Source: Chara braunii (lineage: Eukaryota > Streptophyta > Charophyceae > Charales > Characeae). From it: a stretch of 22,663 bases of DNA. Below, piece by piece: positions 8,960 to 18,267 of the stretch. Position 1 is the stretch's first letter. The number at the start of each line of letters is the position of its first letter. Where the stretch lies: assembly GCA_003427395.1 (NCBI GenBank), contig BFEA01000408.1, forward strand, positions 778,667-801,329, in the 5' to 3' direction. A program made the position numbers and the translations under genes. Below the pieces are notes generated by a model. The model saw only the letters and a program-made list of their open reading frames with translations, ran no database searches and was not told where the DNA came from.

Positions 8960-9260
8960 TCTTTCCCGCAACTATAAATTCCGCAAGCGCGTCCGCAAAT
9001 CTCTCTTACGTTCTCGACTCCCAAGCCAGCTTCCGGGAAGCAGTGGCTAGGCAGAGTGTTTGGCGCGAGTCGGAAAGTCCTGTCGGGCTGACGATAGGCT
9101 GGCCGGTTGCGCGCTTGATCGCCACGACGGACTGCGGGATCTGGGCCAACCGCGTCGAGTTTGCGTCGTCGGGGTGACGATCGCAGTGCTGGGAGTTAGC
9201 ACGCGACGGCCGGGATCGTTGGTGCGGGTATGGGATCGATGATTGGATTCGAGTAAGTGG
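8960..9260 (+). promoter_or_regulatory. Possible core promoter and untranslated first exon
   Basis: A TATA-like ACTATAAATTC at 8970-8980 lies in a CpG-rich, pyrimidine-patched context. About 270 bp downstream, CGAGTAAGTGG near 9249-9259 matches a eukaryotic 5' splice site. This combination could be a promoter plus a non-coding first exon, but I cannot join it to any downstream exon. Chance is a real alternative. Confidence 0.2.
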
Positions 9261-9701
9261 TCGGTCCGGGGCCATATTGGAATTCACGGCGAATGCGCCT
9301 TTGTTGTTGCGGATCTTTATCTTTGGCATGAGTGTACGGCGGCAGCGCCGAGCTTCCTCTTTTCGGATCTTGTCATCTCCTATCTCGACATTCCTCCCTC
9401 GTCTCTCTTTCTCTCCTCTATCCTTGAATGTCGATGTGTCTTGATGCTTGTCCCTCTCAAGAATGGGAATGAATTTGTGTGCTCCCCAGTGTGAAGGAAC
9501 TTCTTCCGGAACTTTTCCATTAGTTTCCTGGGTAATCCTTAGACGGCGAGGAATTGATCCTTTTGTCTTGTGAACGGTGGATGCGTGTGTACAATTCCTT
9601 CGATTGAATCTCTGACCTGTGCACCCCTGTCATTTTCGCACCTTCCACAGTGAATGTATGTATGGAGATGCTTTTCTTTTTGTGTTGATTAGACGCAGCA
9701 C

Positions 9702-9777
9702 TCGGCGGGATTATGTTCGAGAATGCAAGACTGTTTAGATCGGCGGGATTATGTTCAAGAATGCAAGAGTGTTTAGA
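9702..9777 (+). repeat. 38-bp tandem duplication
   Basis: TCGGCGGGATTATGTTC followed by AAGAATGCAAGA.TGTTTAGA occurs at 9702 and again at 9740 with only a few differences. It is a simple recent duplication. Confidence 0.9.
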
Positions 9778-9975
9778 TCTTTAGTTCGGAATGTACTGTG
9801 CATGACATTTGCCTTATGCTGCACGACATCTGCAACCGATCTACAGGGCATCCTCGAAAAACAAGGCGCCTTGGAACAACGCCGCGTTGGCCTACTAAAC
9901 CTGAGTCGCGGGTTGGTCTCTAAGTTACTTGCATGAGTGCTCTCTCTCTCTCTCTTTCGTGTCGAAAAGAATTGA

Positions 9976-10575
9976 TTGGTGGTTGTGCGGGTGTTTTTTT
10001 TTTCTGATGACGTCTGGGGATTTTTGCAATTGATTGACATGTGGACCGACAAACGCCCCTCGATCGGGCGCCAGCCTCCCGTATCTCCCGTATCGACGCG
10101 ACCTTTTCCTTACGACGAGGAAAGGACACGTGTATGCGAGTGGGACGTACGAGAAACTGTCGCACGAATCGGCGGACGATACTACTTTCCTCCTGAAAAT
10201 CGTTGCTCTGAGTTTGTGGACGCTCGATTCGTCATTATCAATACTCACTTTCCACCCTACTCGATATTGCTGCCCTTTAACGAGTTGATCGTCATTCCGT
10301 GGACAGCAGTGCAACCCTACTGGCCTCGCACTCTGTGCACTGAGTGCCAGCATTTCGAGCGCTACGAATCCAAGCGTTTCCACTACCGTACACGGAACGA
10401 CGACGAACATAGAGAAAGAGCCACACGACTGAGACCCTCCACGTCGGACTCAGAACTGACTAACGAGCAACGATGTGACTTGATACGTAAGCGAGATACG
10501 CGAAGCGTGCCGAAACCTTTTTGCTCTAAACGAAGGGCCGTAGCACGGTGGAAAGTACGACAGTACGGGGCGTGA
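9976..10575 (+). CDS. Unrecognised open frame, about 200 codons, doubtful
   Basis: The frame is open for about 600 bp and ends in TGA at 10573-10575. A more conservative start is the ATG at 10039, which gives about 179 codons. The product would be rich in Arg, aromatic residues and Pro, with one CxxC pair (CTEC) in the middle and a basic C-terminus. I recognise no domain. An antisense frame of 161 codons overlaps it, so absence of stops in this GC-balanced stretch may be chance. It has no visible promoter, intron signal or neighbour that would support it. Confidence 0.17.
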   Translation: MVVVRVFFFSDDVWGFLQLIDMWTDKRPSIGRQPPVSPVSTRPFPYDEERTRVCEWDVRETVARIGGRYYFPPENRCSEFVDARFVIINTHFPPYSILLPFNELIVIPWTAVQPYWPRTLCTECQHFERYESKRFHYRTRNDDEHRERATRLRPSTSDSELTNEQRCDLIRKRDTRSVPKPFCSKRRAVARWKVRQYGA

Positions 10576-10579
10576 GGTT

Positions 10580-11155
10580 GGTATCGGAGCCGACACGTTG
10601 TGGGGAAACCCAGGGAGGGGCACCTGATCGCCGCTGAAGCCAAAGGCAGCGGCGCCTGTCACTCATCGTGCCCGCTTCAGAGGTCCTCAGCAGCGAGCAG
10701 ATGTGGTGGGGAACGATTTGTCTATTTCACCCCCACTCAAGAGTCCCTAAAACGTTTGCTTTTCTTTGCTTAAACTCAGCTCTTTCCTCGATGATTAGCT
10801 AGATCAGCAACGAAGCAAAAATTGTCCTACTCATGGACCTCCGCAACATTTACCACGAAGTTGAGTTCAACTCTTTTCCCAGTGATCAATGAGAGTGCAT
10901 CGATCTAAACAAGTGCAGTTAGTAGCGAGCAGCAAAAGTGACAGCAAATCAGAAAGAGGCCCGGTTGGTTGAGATCAGTAGAAGGGGAGCGACTCTGACA
11001 AGGCCCTTTTCGCCTGTGATCAGTACGAGCACCAACAAGTTGAAAGAGCCCGGACTAACGAAACGCGAGGCAAACAACCCCCCCCCTCGACTCGCGCTGG
11101 AACATATTTAGACTCAAGCAAAAGAAGAGCCCGACCGTGGCCTATTTCTCATTTT
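10580..11155. other. Non-coding, no recognised feature
   Basis: No open frame of note and no RNA gene recognised. The text from 10750 on is A-rich. Confidence 0.35.
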
Positions 11156-11159
11156 TCAG

Positions 11160-11400
11160 TCGAACAAATATTCGAACAGAGCAAATAGAGTACATGTTCA
11201 AGCTTGATCCTCAACTTCCAAAAGCGCAGATATCCGAATAGAACAGACAAGAGTGAGTAGCGCGCGTGTTCAAGCTTGATTCTCAACTTTCAAAAACGCA
11301 GATATCGGTATAGAACAGACAAGAGTGAGTAGCGCGCGTGTTGAAGCTTGATTCTCAACTTTCAAAAATGCAGATATCGATATAGAGCAAACAGCGAACT
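11160..11400 (+). repeat. 72-bp tandem repeat, about three copies
   Basis: AAGCTTGAT.CTCAACTT starts at 11200, 11272 and 11344, an exact 72-bp period. Each is followed by a CGCAGATATC..TATAGA type phrase and, in the first two, by ACAGACAAGAGTGAGTAG. The first and last units are partial and more diverged. This is a minisatellite of unknown role. Confidence 0.9.
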
Positions 11401-12225
11401 AACTCGCGCAAGCCGAGTATGCAGGGCGAGCCTTTCCCGCCTCTCAAGCTCACCTCGTCTCCTTCTCCCCTCGCGCTTGTGCAGGAGTTCCCGTCCTCAT
11501 CAGCTCTCAAGTGTCCGGGTCCTCTCGAGCGAGCACCTGAGGCAAGAGCGCTTACGCCCACAAGCACGTATGCACGCTGCGAGCCAGCTCGCGCACAAGT
11601 GAACACCCAGTTCACGAAAATGTTGCCCTCTCATCTCTGCCCACACCTCTCATGCTTGTGACAGAACTGTAGAGTGGTCGCGGGGAACGCCTAGCTCGCC
11701 CCGCAACCGCCTGGTTCGAGTTGTATCGCCTTCCGGACGCTCGGCACACTGTGCTCGACTCCCCTTCTCTTAGCCTGCGTTCCCCTCCGACGTGGGCGGG
11801 GTACACCGTGCATACTCTCCCCTGTTGCGACCGCCCGTATATCCTATGTAGCCCTTGGTACCTCCGGGCCATGCTGTTTTTCCGGACATATGCGACGGGG
11901 CTGAGTGTCCTCCCCCGTCTGCCCCAACCGCCTCGCGACCCAGCAAGCTGTGCACTCGAGCTATTAACCGAGCCCGTATCCCACAGCGATTCGGGCCCGA
12001 TACATGGGGACTCAGTCTCCTGTTAATAGTATCCTTGGCCTCTGTGTCAGCATTCTCCCNTCTGGTACCTCCACGCACCCCNGCAANGTACGACTGCGGA
12101 TCGTGGGCTCAGTGGCAAAAGTAGCTGGTCAGCACAATTCCTCGAAGGCCTGGATATCGCGGCAATTTCTGGCCTGAGACCACGCAATGTGTCATTTCAA
12201 CGTCGTACCAATGTAGGGTCTGAAG
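11401..12225. other. Non-coding; three ambiguous bases
   Basis: GC-rich sequence without a recognisable gene. N occurs at 12060, 12082 and 12087, which marks unresolved or polymorphic bases in the assembly. Open frames of 80-100 codons lie on both strands and overlap. Confidence 0.35.
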
Positions 12226-12229
12226 CGTA

Positions 12230-12870
12230 CTGAGGGCCGGAGACGAGCCTTGTAAGTTGAACCATTTCGGATCCCAAAAATTGCTTCATAGTGCATACCC
12301 CTCTGACCAGATGGCGGACCTGAAAAGGCTTACAGTGAGGCGTTCCATGGGGAAGTCGAATCTGAAAATATGCGGCTGCTGCGGCTCCGTACCCGAGATC
12401 GTCCCATAGGAGCTGGTCCGAACCTGAGAATAGAATGTTGCTGTGATATCGAACCAGGAAGTAAACCGTCATAGCGGTTCCGAACCTGAAATGAACGGTC
12501 ATCGTGGTACCGAACCTGAAAATTGTTGATGGCGTGGAACCCGACACAAATGGCACCGTAGTTCTGGCTTGGAACAATATACCGTAGAGATCCCAGGTCT
12601 GAAATAAAACATCGTGATGATTCCGAACCTGAAATATAATGCGTCAACTGTATCGAACCTGGAAATAAATCCTCGTGACATTCCCGAACTTTGAATAAAT
12701 CGCCAGATTGGTTCCGAATCTGAAAGTGAATCAATCTCAGGGCAATACCGAACCTGAAAACGATGCTGAGTAGCGTACCATGTCGACGTCGGGCCGCCAC
12801 TGAACCTGCGATATGCTGGACGCCGCAAGGTGCTGAAGAACATGAACATCCCCGAACCTCGAACCAGATA
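12230..12870 (+). repeat. Degenerate ~30-bp minisatellite (GAACCTGAAA type)
   Basis: A unit of about 29-34 bp that starts CCGAACCTGAAA recurs at least ten times (for example near 12418, 12480, 12512, 12627, 12656 and 12749). Its second half is variable, around TCRTNGTGGTAC. Similar units in the opposite orientation occur at the right end of the window (about 22500-22663), so the array appears to be the outer part of the inverted arms around the retroelement. Confidence 0.8.
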
Positions 12871-12929
12871 TTGGAGCAGCGCCAGAATAATACTGTCCCA
12901 TACTGACGGTGCGACCCCTCCTCTCACGT

Positions 12930-13764
12930 ACTCAGTTAGTAGGTTCAGTTTTCAGGTAAATCGGGTTAATGATGCAAAGAATCGTGATCATCGGTGGCTG
13001 GAGAAAACTGGCTAGAATTAGAGAAAAATAAATAATCTGAGTTAAGTGCCGACAGCGGATAATCTAAATTAAAATGTATCAGACTTCTAATTATCATGAG
13101 TTATAGTCCCTCTTATCATTTTTAACTGTCTCCTTTGCCTTTTAATTCTATTTTCAGAAAATAGCAAAATATCATTATTCTACAAAAATTGGATTCCGGG
13201 GTGATTATGAGGAATTGCAGAAATTTCCTTGTTTTCCTATCCTTCTAATGGCTCGAATCATTTCCTTTACTTTTGAATTCATTGCAGGAAATAGCAAATA
13301 AAAGAAAATTTTAATATACAGTCATACACAACAGAAACTTGGTAATGTTTCGAATATCCCGCTTTTTCTCGTGTTTTCTCTCTTCGTCGGGTTTCCTTTC
13401 GTTTCTAAATTTGCTATTAGAAGTAACGAAATTCTCAGGCTGCACTACCCCACCCGCAGGGTAGGATAAAAGGGTCGTCCCGAGGCCCGTTGCTGTGCCT
13501 GCCCCCCGCGAGTAGCCTTTTGGGTGATAGGCTCAAAATGACGGAAGGCAGGCAAGCGCCAACGCCCTGGGGCAGGGGTCAGCCCGACTCGTTTTTTAGG
13601 GCTACTTGTAAGGTTCCGTGCGCCCAAAATCAGGGGTGTCCTGAGTTCCCCTAATTTTTGCTGCCTGGTCAAACCAGAGTACCATCAAAAATCGGATTTG
13701 TTGCTGAGCCTAAGTCCCAAAGCCGCAGATTTCAGGCGGCCCATCCCTCGTGGCCGCCTGACAG
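12930..13764 (-). repeat. Left inverted arm of the retroelement
   Basis: The inner core at 13603-13764 aligns, as an inverted repeat, with 21642-21806. By hand I count about 28 differences in 155 positions with no gap, and transitions predominate. Outward of it come a less conserved zone and then an AT-rich zone (13020-13440). Phrases there, such as CTATTTTCTGAAAATAGAATTAA, have inverted counterparts at about 22240-22270. The minisatellite follows. The arm's inner end lies only about 50 bp from the stop codon of the pol frame. Confidence 0.75.
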
Positions 13765-13813
13765 TTAGCCCGGCCCTCTTCTCGACGCCCCTGTTGAGCC
13801 CTAACCACTTACG

Positions 13814-15466
13814 TCAAACGAAGCGGACGAGCTTCAGGATGATTGCCCGTAAAGGACGCCCACGTCGGCGTTTAATCGTCTTATTTTTCAGTTTGTTATC
13901 AGTTATTGAGCTAAGAAGATGTTTCTTGACTTTCGTTTTCCTTCGGGATTTTGGCCTTGGTAGGATTCTCTCTTTCTTCTGACGTTGGCCCGAGAAAGGT
14001 GCCGACCCGCCAGTTCGTCTAATGCGAACTCTCCGTCTGGCCCTCTTGAGCACCAATAACCATTTCTTCTCTCTTCCGAATGCCAACCCTCTGACCCTTA
14101 TTCTCTCTATTCTTTTCCTCTTCTTGGAACTTTCCCTTGCCTCGAATCGCCTCGAGGGGGCTCCATCCTCCATTTTTATTCTCTCTACTCTTTTCCTCTT
14201 CTTGGAACTTTCCCCTGCCTCGAATCGCCTCGAGGGGGCTCCATTCTTCATTTTGGCTTTTCCTTTCCCTTTCGGGCTTGTCAGCGATAAGGTGGGTGCA
14301 GGCCGAGGTCTAAACAGTTTCAACCTAGCTCCCGCCACAGGGTCCTTCCACTTGGACCCGTCTAAGTCTGCTGTCATATATGCACCCCATTCGAGCGCCT
14401 CAACCACTCTGTAAGGTCCCATCCATCTGTTGGCGAGTTTTCCGGTCCAGGTCCTTTTAAGTGCTGTGTCGTAGAGAAGGACCATATCTTCTACGCTCAC
14501 TCTCTCTTTCCTGATCCGCACGCTCCTATCCCATCTCTCTTTACCTTTGTCCCTTTCCACTGCCAGACGGTCTGCCGCGGTCATAAGGTTGTCTTCCAAA
14601 CCGTAGGCTATCTATCTTGTTCGGGCAGCTATGAGTTCCTCTCTGGACATCTCCTCCGCCCAGTCGACGGTTGTCCTGCTGTCGACGTGAAACTCTATGG
14701 GGAGCGGACAATGCCGCCCAAACCACAAGGTGTATGATGGGTATCCAGTGCTAGCCCGAACCGTGACGTTGTCCGCCCATATTGCGTATCGAAAATATCG
14801 TGGCCAATCACTGTCCTTACCTTTGCATCACTTAGATAGTGATGCTATCAGAGTCTGGTGTCCCCTTTCCACTGGAGAGTTCGATTGTGGATGGTAGGCG
14901 GTGGCTATCGAAACTCTCGCTCCGGCTCTCTTGAACACGCTCTGAACCTCGTCAGCTAGAAACTCTGCCCCCTTGTCCATCACTATCCTGTTGACACAAC
15001 CATACCTAGATAACTACTCTAGGACGAAGTTCTTCACTTCCTATGCCATCTTACTCCTGATAGGTCTTCCGTCCACAAACCCAGTAAAGTTGTCTCGTAT
15101 GTTCACAACGTAGTTCATATTGCCTACTCCTTTCAGCATCTTCACCAGATCGATGTGCACCTTCTCTCCTGGCCTGGTCGGATAGGATGGATGAAGTGAC
15201 TCTTTTTATTTCACAAGAACTCTCTTCTGGCACTCCTCGCAGGTTATACAGTATCTCTCGACGTCCTTATACTGTCCTTCCCACCAGTACAACCTGCGTA
15301 CTTTTTTGTAGGTCCCTTTGACTTCTCTATGTCCCCCGACTACTCCGTCGTGAAGCTCCGCAACTATCGTCTGTCTCTCCTCAGGATCACAGACTACTCG
15401 TAAGGGCATTCCCGTCCCTATTGGCCTTCGAAAAAGGTGGCCCGCTCTAAGGCAGTACTGGGCCGC
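13814..15466 (-). pseudogene. pol: Integrase: HHCC zinc domain, DDE core, GPY module, basic tail
   Basis: An H-x6-H ... C-x2-C zinc-binding domain lies at about 15360-15220. The catalytic core has Asp in VHIDLVKM (near 15150), Asp in VMDKGAEF (14975-14977) and Glu in SPVERG (14867-14869). The last two are separated by exactly 35 residues, the D-D(35)-E rule. A GKLANRWMGPYRVV module (near 14410-14450) is the GPY/F domain of Ty3-type integrases. A long Lys/Arg-rich tail follows, ending at 13814. The enzyme would insert the DNA copy. Stops at 15206 (TAA), 15041 and 15014 (TAG), 14828 (TGA) and 14612 (TAG) interrupt it, all without loss of phase. Confidence 0.9.
14100..14255 (-). repeat. 78-bp tandem duplication in the integrase tail
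   Basis: Two units of exactly 78 bp (14100-14177 and 14178-14255) code for two nearly identical 26-residue segments of the pattern EDGAPSRRFEA.ESSKKRKR. The phase is kept. Such basic stretches resemble nuclear localisation signals. Confidence 0.9.
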
Positions 15467-16099
15467 CTATCTCCGGATATCTGAATCTTGACTCTCCTCT
15501 CCTGACAGGTGTAGCCCGATCGTTCGGTACTTGCCCTCGTAAAGGTTAACCTGAAATCGTTCGGCGCATCTCGGCACCGCCATTGTCAGGGTTCCAGCTA
15601 CTATCAGGCGCTCAGCCTCAAGGAGGATCCGTGAAAGCCCATCCGCCACAGCATTTCTAGTGCTAGATATCCTCTCTACTCTGTAATCATATAGCCAAAT
15701 CCGTATTAACCATCGAGCGATGCTTGGGTCTGTCAGACTAAAGTCCTTCTGGAGGACAGAGGCAACCGCTGTGGGATCTACTCTCAAGATGAACCGACGC
15801 CTATAGATATAGTGTCTGAACGTGTCTAGACACCGCAGAACAGCTAACACTTCCTTCTTGAATTGACTGTAGTTTCGCTCTGTCGTATTAAGTGTCATAC
15901 TCTCAAATCTTAGCGGCCTTTCCTTTCCTTCGGCGTCTTTCTGAGACAGCAACCCTCCTACCGAACAGGGTCCAGCATCCATAGATACTATGAAGGGTCT
16001 CTCTGCCTCAACATCAAACAACGGCATGCCCAGTACGCGTCCTCCCTCCTTAAATTCATCCTTAAGTTCTTGCATAGCGAGTTCCAGTGAGGAATCCTA
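15467..16099 (-). pseudogene. pol: RNase H domain
   Basis: It follows the RT in the same phase. The first Asp lies in FIVSMDAGPCSVGGLLSQ. The Glu is in SQFKKEVLAVLRCLDTFRHYIYRRRF (given here as its pieces SQFKKEVLAVL and FRHYI), then FILRVDPTAV, then NAVADGLSRI with the last Asp. This is the usual order for Ty3/gypsy RNase H, which removes the RNA strand during DNA synthesis. A TAG at 16097-16099 separates it from the RT thumb region, and a TAG at 15467-15469 ends the open stretch. The catalytic residues all appear present. Confidence 0.88.
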
Positions 16100-16174
16100 G
16101 TAGAATTTTTCAGTCTTTCGTAGGAGTAACCTCAATGGCTCAACCTTCTCCGCATACCCCCGTATGAATATACG

Positions 16175-17395
16175 CTAGTAACCGACCACTCCCAGAAACT
16201 GTCGGACCTCGGTTGGACTATGTAACGGTGACGGACATTTCAGGAGTTTGTCTAACTTCGCGGGATCTGCTCGTCGTCCTCTCGAGTCACAGATAAAGCC
16301 CAAGATCTTAATAGTCGAGACGACCCATCGACTCTTTGTTCCGCTGACCGTTAAATTCGCATCGTCCAGTTGCTCGAGTACCGCGCAAATATCTGCTAGA
16401 TGCTGCTCGACGAATCTTCTAACTCCAGGTACAACCTCTGTCTCATCCTTGTCTACTGGCCCTTTCATAGGAAAGTCATCCAGAAAAACTTCAACCTTAT
16501 CAGGGATGAAGTCCTTGAGGACGGCTACCATGGCTCTCTGAAAAACGGCCATCCCATTAGCCCAACCCATATGGACAACCATCATCTGTATCAGTCCCAA
16601 TGGCGTGTGCATAGTCGTGAGGTGTCTGTCCCTAGGATCAAGCGGTACCTCATCATAGCCTGAAAACAGATCACAGACCGAATAAATTGACCTGCCTGCG
16701 GCGCCTTCAGCCAGTAAATCGGCATGTGGTACGAAGCCTACGTCTCATATCGTCACCGCGTTGACCTTCTGAAGGTCCTGGATCCATCAGATCTTGCCAT
16801 TCGGCTTTCGTAGGAAGAACCATCAATTTGCATAAGCGCTATCAGACGGTTCCACAACATGGGAAACCATCTTTTCCTTCAGGAAAGCGATAACTTCTTC
16901 CTTTTCCTTCTGGGCGTATTTCCATCATGCGTCATTCCAAGGAACATGTGGAATCGTGTAAATTCTTGTTGGCTTAGCGTATCGAGGGTCAACCCTACCG
17001 CGCTCTGCATCGCTGAAAGCTATTGCCTTATCACATGTCTTCAAAATTTCTATCACACGTTCTTGCTCCTGTGGGGTCAGATTCCCATCTCCGATGTCCA
17101 TCCCTGTTATCTTCTCTTCCATTAGGCGTTGCGGCTCCTTTTTCTTTCTTTCTTTGATTTCTTTTGCGATCTCTTCTTCCGATATCCCTTCCAGTGCAGA
17201 TCGCTCGCGGCCCACCACCGCTGGTTTCACTTTTTGTGCTACTCGCTTGTGTCGCTTGGGTAGCCCCCCATAGGGAGCCGTGCCCTTAAAAAAGACACAG
17301 ATACCACCCCGCCAAATTCCTCTTCTGTCTCCTTTGGGTATGAGTTGTCGTCCACTATCAGCCGACTCCCTAAATCTTCCACCTCCATGATCCAA
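16175..17395 (-). pseudogene. pol: Reverse transcriptase domain
   Basis: The frame is in the -1 phase relative to Gag-protease. A linker (to about 16960) leads to the RT. Visible motifs are WFFLRKPNGKI (finger region), NAVTI, VCDLFSGYDEVPLD with the first catalytic Asp (near 16650-16690), GWANGMAVFQRAM (motif B) and FLDDFPMKG (near 16470-16490), the (Y/F)xDD box with both catalytic Asp. The enzyme would copy element RNA to DNA. Four TGA codons (16925, 16823, 16787, 16745) and a TAG at 16175 interrupt it. Three of the TGAs sit where related elements usually have Arg, so CGA to TGA is likely. No insertion or deletion breaks the phase. Confidence 0.9.
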
Positions 17396-18267
17396 CCTTC
17401 TTCCTATGTGAGTAGTGGTCCATACTTCTTCTCGCGAAATCGCACCGCGCGACCGGAAATAGGTAATGACTTAATCTGATCTTTGAGTCTCGCACCCACA
17501 GCGAGAGCTAATCTGTTTCTCGGGTCTCGAGGCTCCACTGTCTCAATCATTACCCGCGTCCCGTCTATCCCCTTAATGGACAATGTTTGGCTCCCATCTG
17601 GTCGCTTTATCGTCACCACATGCACGTCGCTCAACCACGTTCGTCCCAAGAGCAGATCGGAGCTGCAGTTCTTGACTGCAAAGATAGGCAGGGTCACTCG
17701 TACCCCTTGTAGCTCTATGGCTGCCTTGTGACAAACCCCAGTGATCTGTTGCTTTCTCCCATCAGTCGTCTCTATCTCGAATAGGTATGACCTATCAAGG
17801 CCCAGTCCAACCTGCACTGCCAGATCCTCGTTTATAATGACAGCCTCACTGCCGTTATCGACCACAGCATCTAGTACCGCTCCATCATTTATGATCGCCT
17901 CCACGGCCCCACTACCAAGTATGTAAAACTTGTCTGGAGGCACACCTTCCATCCCATCAAGAAGGACTGTCGCCATGCGATCCGCTCTGGCAGTCACCCC
18001 CGTTACTGCTACAGTAGGAGCTTCTGCCTTAGGGGCCCCCTGAGCCTCCTCTGATAGAGGTATGCGAGTCTTCCGCGTGATCATTTGTAACTCATCACGA
18101 GCCGGCTTCGATGCCGTCAGGTACTCCAGAATAGAGCACTGCATGGGCTGCCGAAGGGCCCACCTTAGTGGCTCGACCGTGTCAATCTCGTCTAGTGAAC
18201 TCTTCATCAAGGACTTCTCCACTACCCGCTTCCGCGGCGAAAGAATAACTTCCTCTCCATCGATCCG
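17239..18267 (-). pseudogene. pro: Aspartic protease region, same frame as Gag
   Basis: The frame continues directly after the TAA at 18268 with no change of phase, so Gag and protease were probably one polyprotein. A retropepsin-like active site reads VVDNGSEAVI near 17845-17865: the catalytic Asp followed by Asn-Gly, where Ser-Gly or Thr-Gly is usual. The second conserved motif LLLGRTWL lies near 17640-17665. The enzyme would cut the polyprotein inside the particle. A TAG at 17404-17406 interrupts the frame, which finally ends at a TAG at 17239-17241, about 50 nt past the frameshift signal. The N-terminal part before the protease fold (18267-17980) is of unknown function. Confidence 0.8.
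17263..17293 (-). promoter_or_regulatory. Programmed -1 ribosomal frameshift signal (slippery site plus hairpin)
   Basis: On the minus strand the heptamer T TTT TTA occupies 17293-17287, with the Gag-protease frame reading TCT TTT TTA, the phase required for simultaneous slippage. After an 8-nt spacer (17286-17279), GCTCCC (17278-17273) pairs with GGGGGC (17268-17263). This gives a 6-bp stem with one G-U pair and a TATG loop. The -1 frame is exactly the frame that stays in phase through RT, RNase H and integrase. The 0 frame stops 50 nt further on. Confidence 0.72.

Noticed and set aside
11160-11400. CRISPR-like array
   Set aside because: The 72-bp units are contiguous, with no unique spacers, in a eukaryotic context.
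11700-12130. tRNA gene suggested by GGTTCGAGT near 11713
   Set aside because: No matching A box, acceptor stem or cloverleaf could be built around it.
13603-13764. The left arm as coding sequence, because its plus-strand reading resembles the minus-strand reading of the right arm, including a shared TAA
   Set aside because: Differences are not concentrated at third positions (11, 9, 8 over codon positions), so the likeness is simple nucleotide homology.
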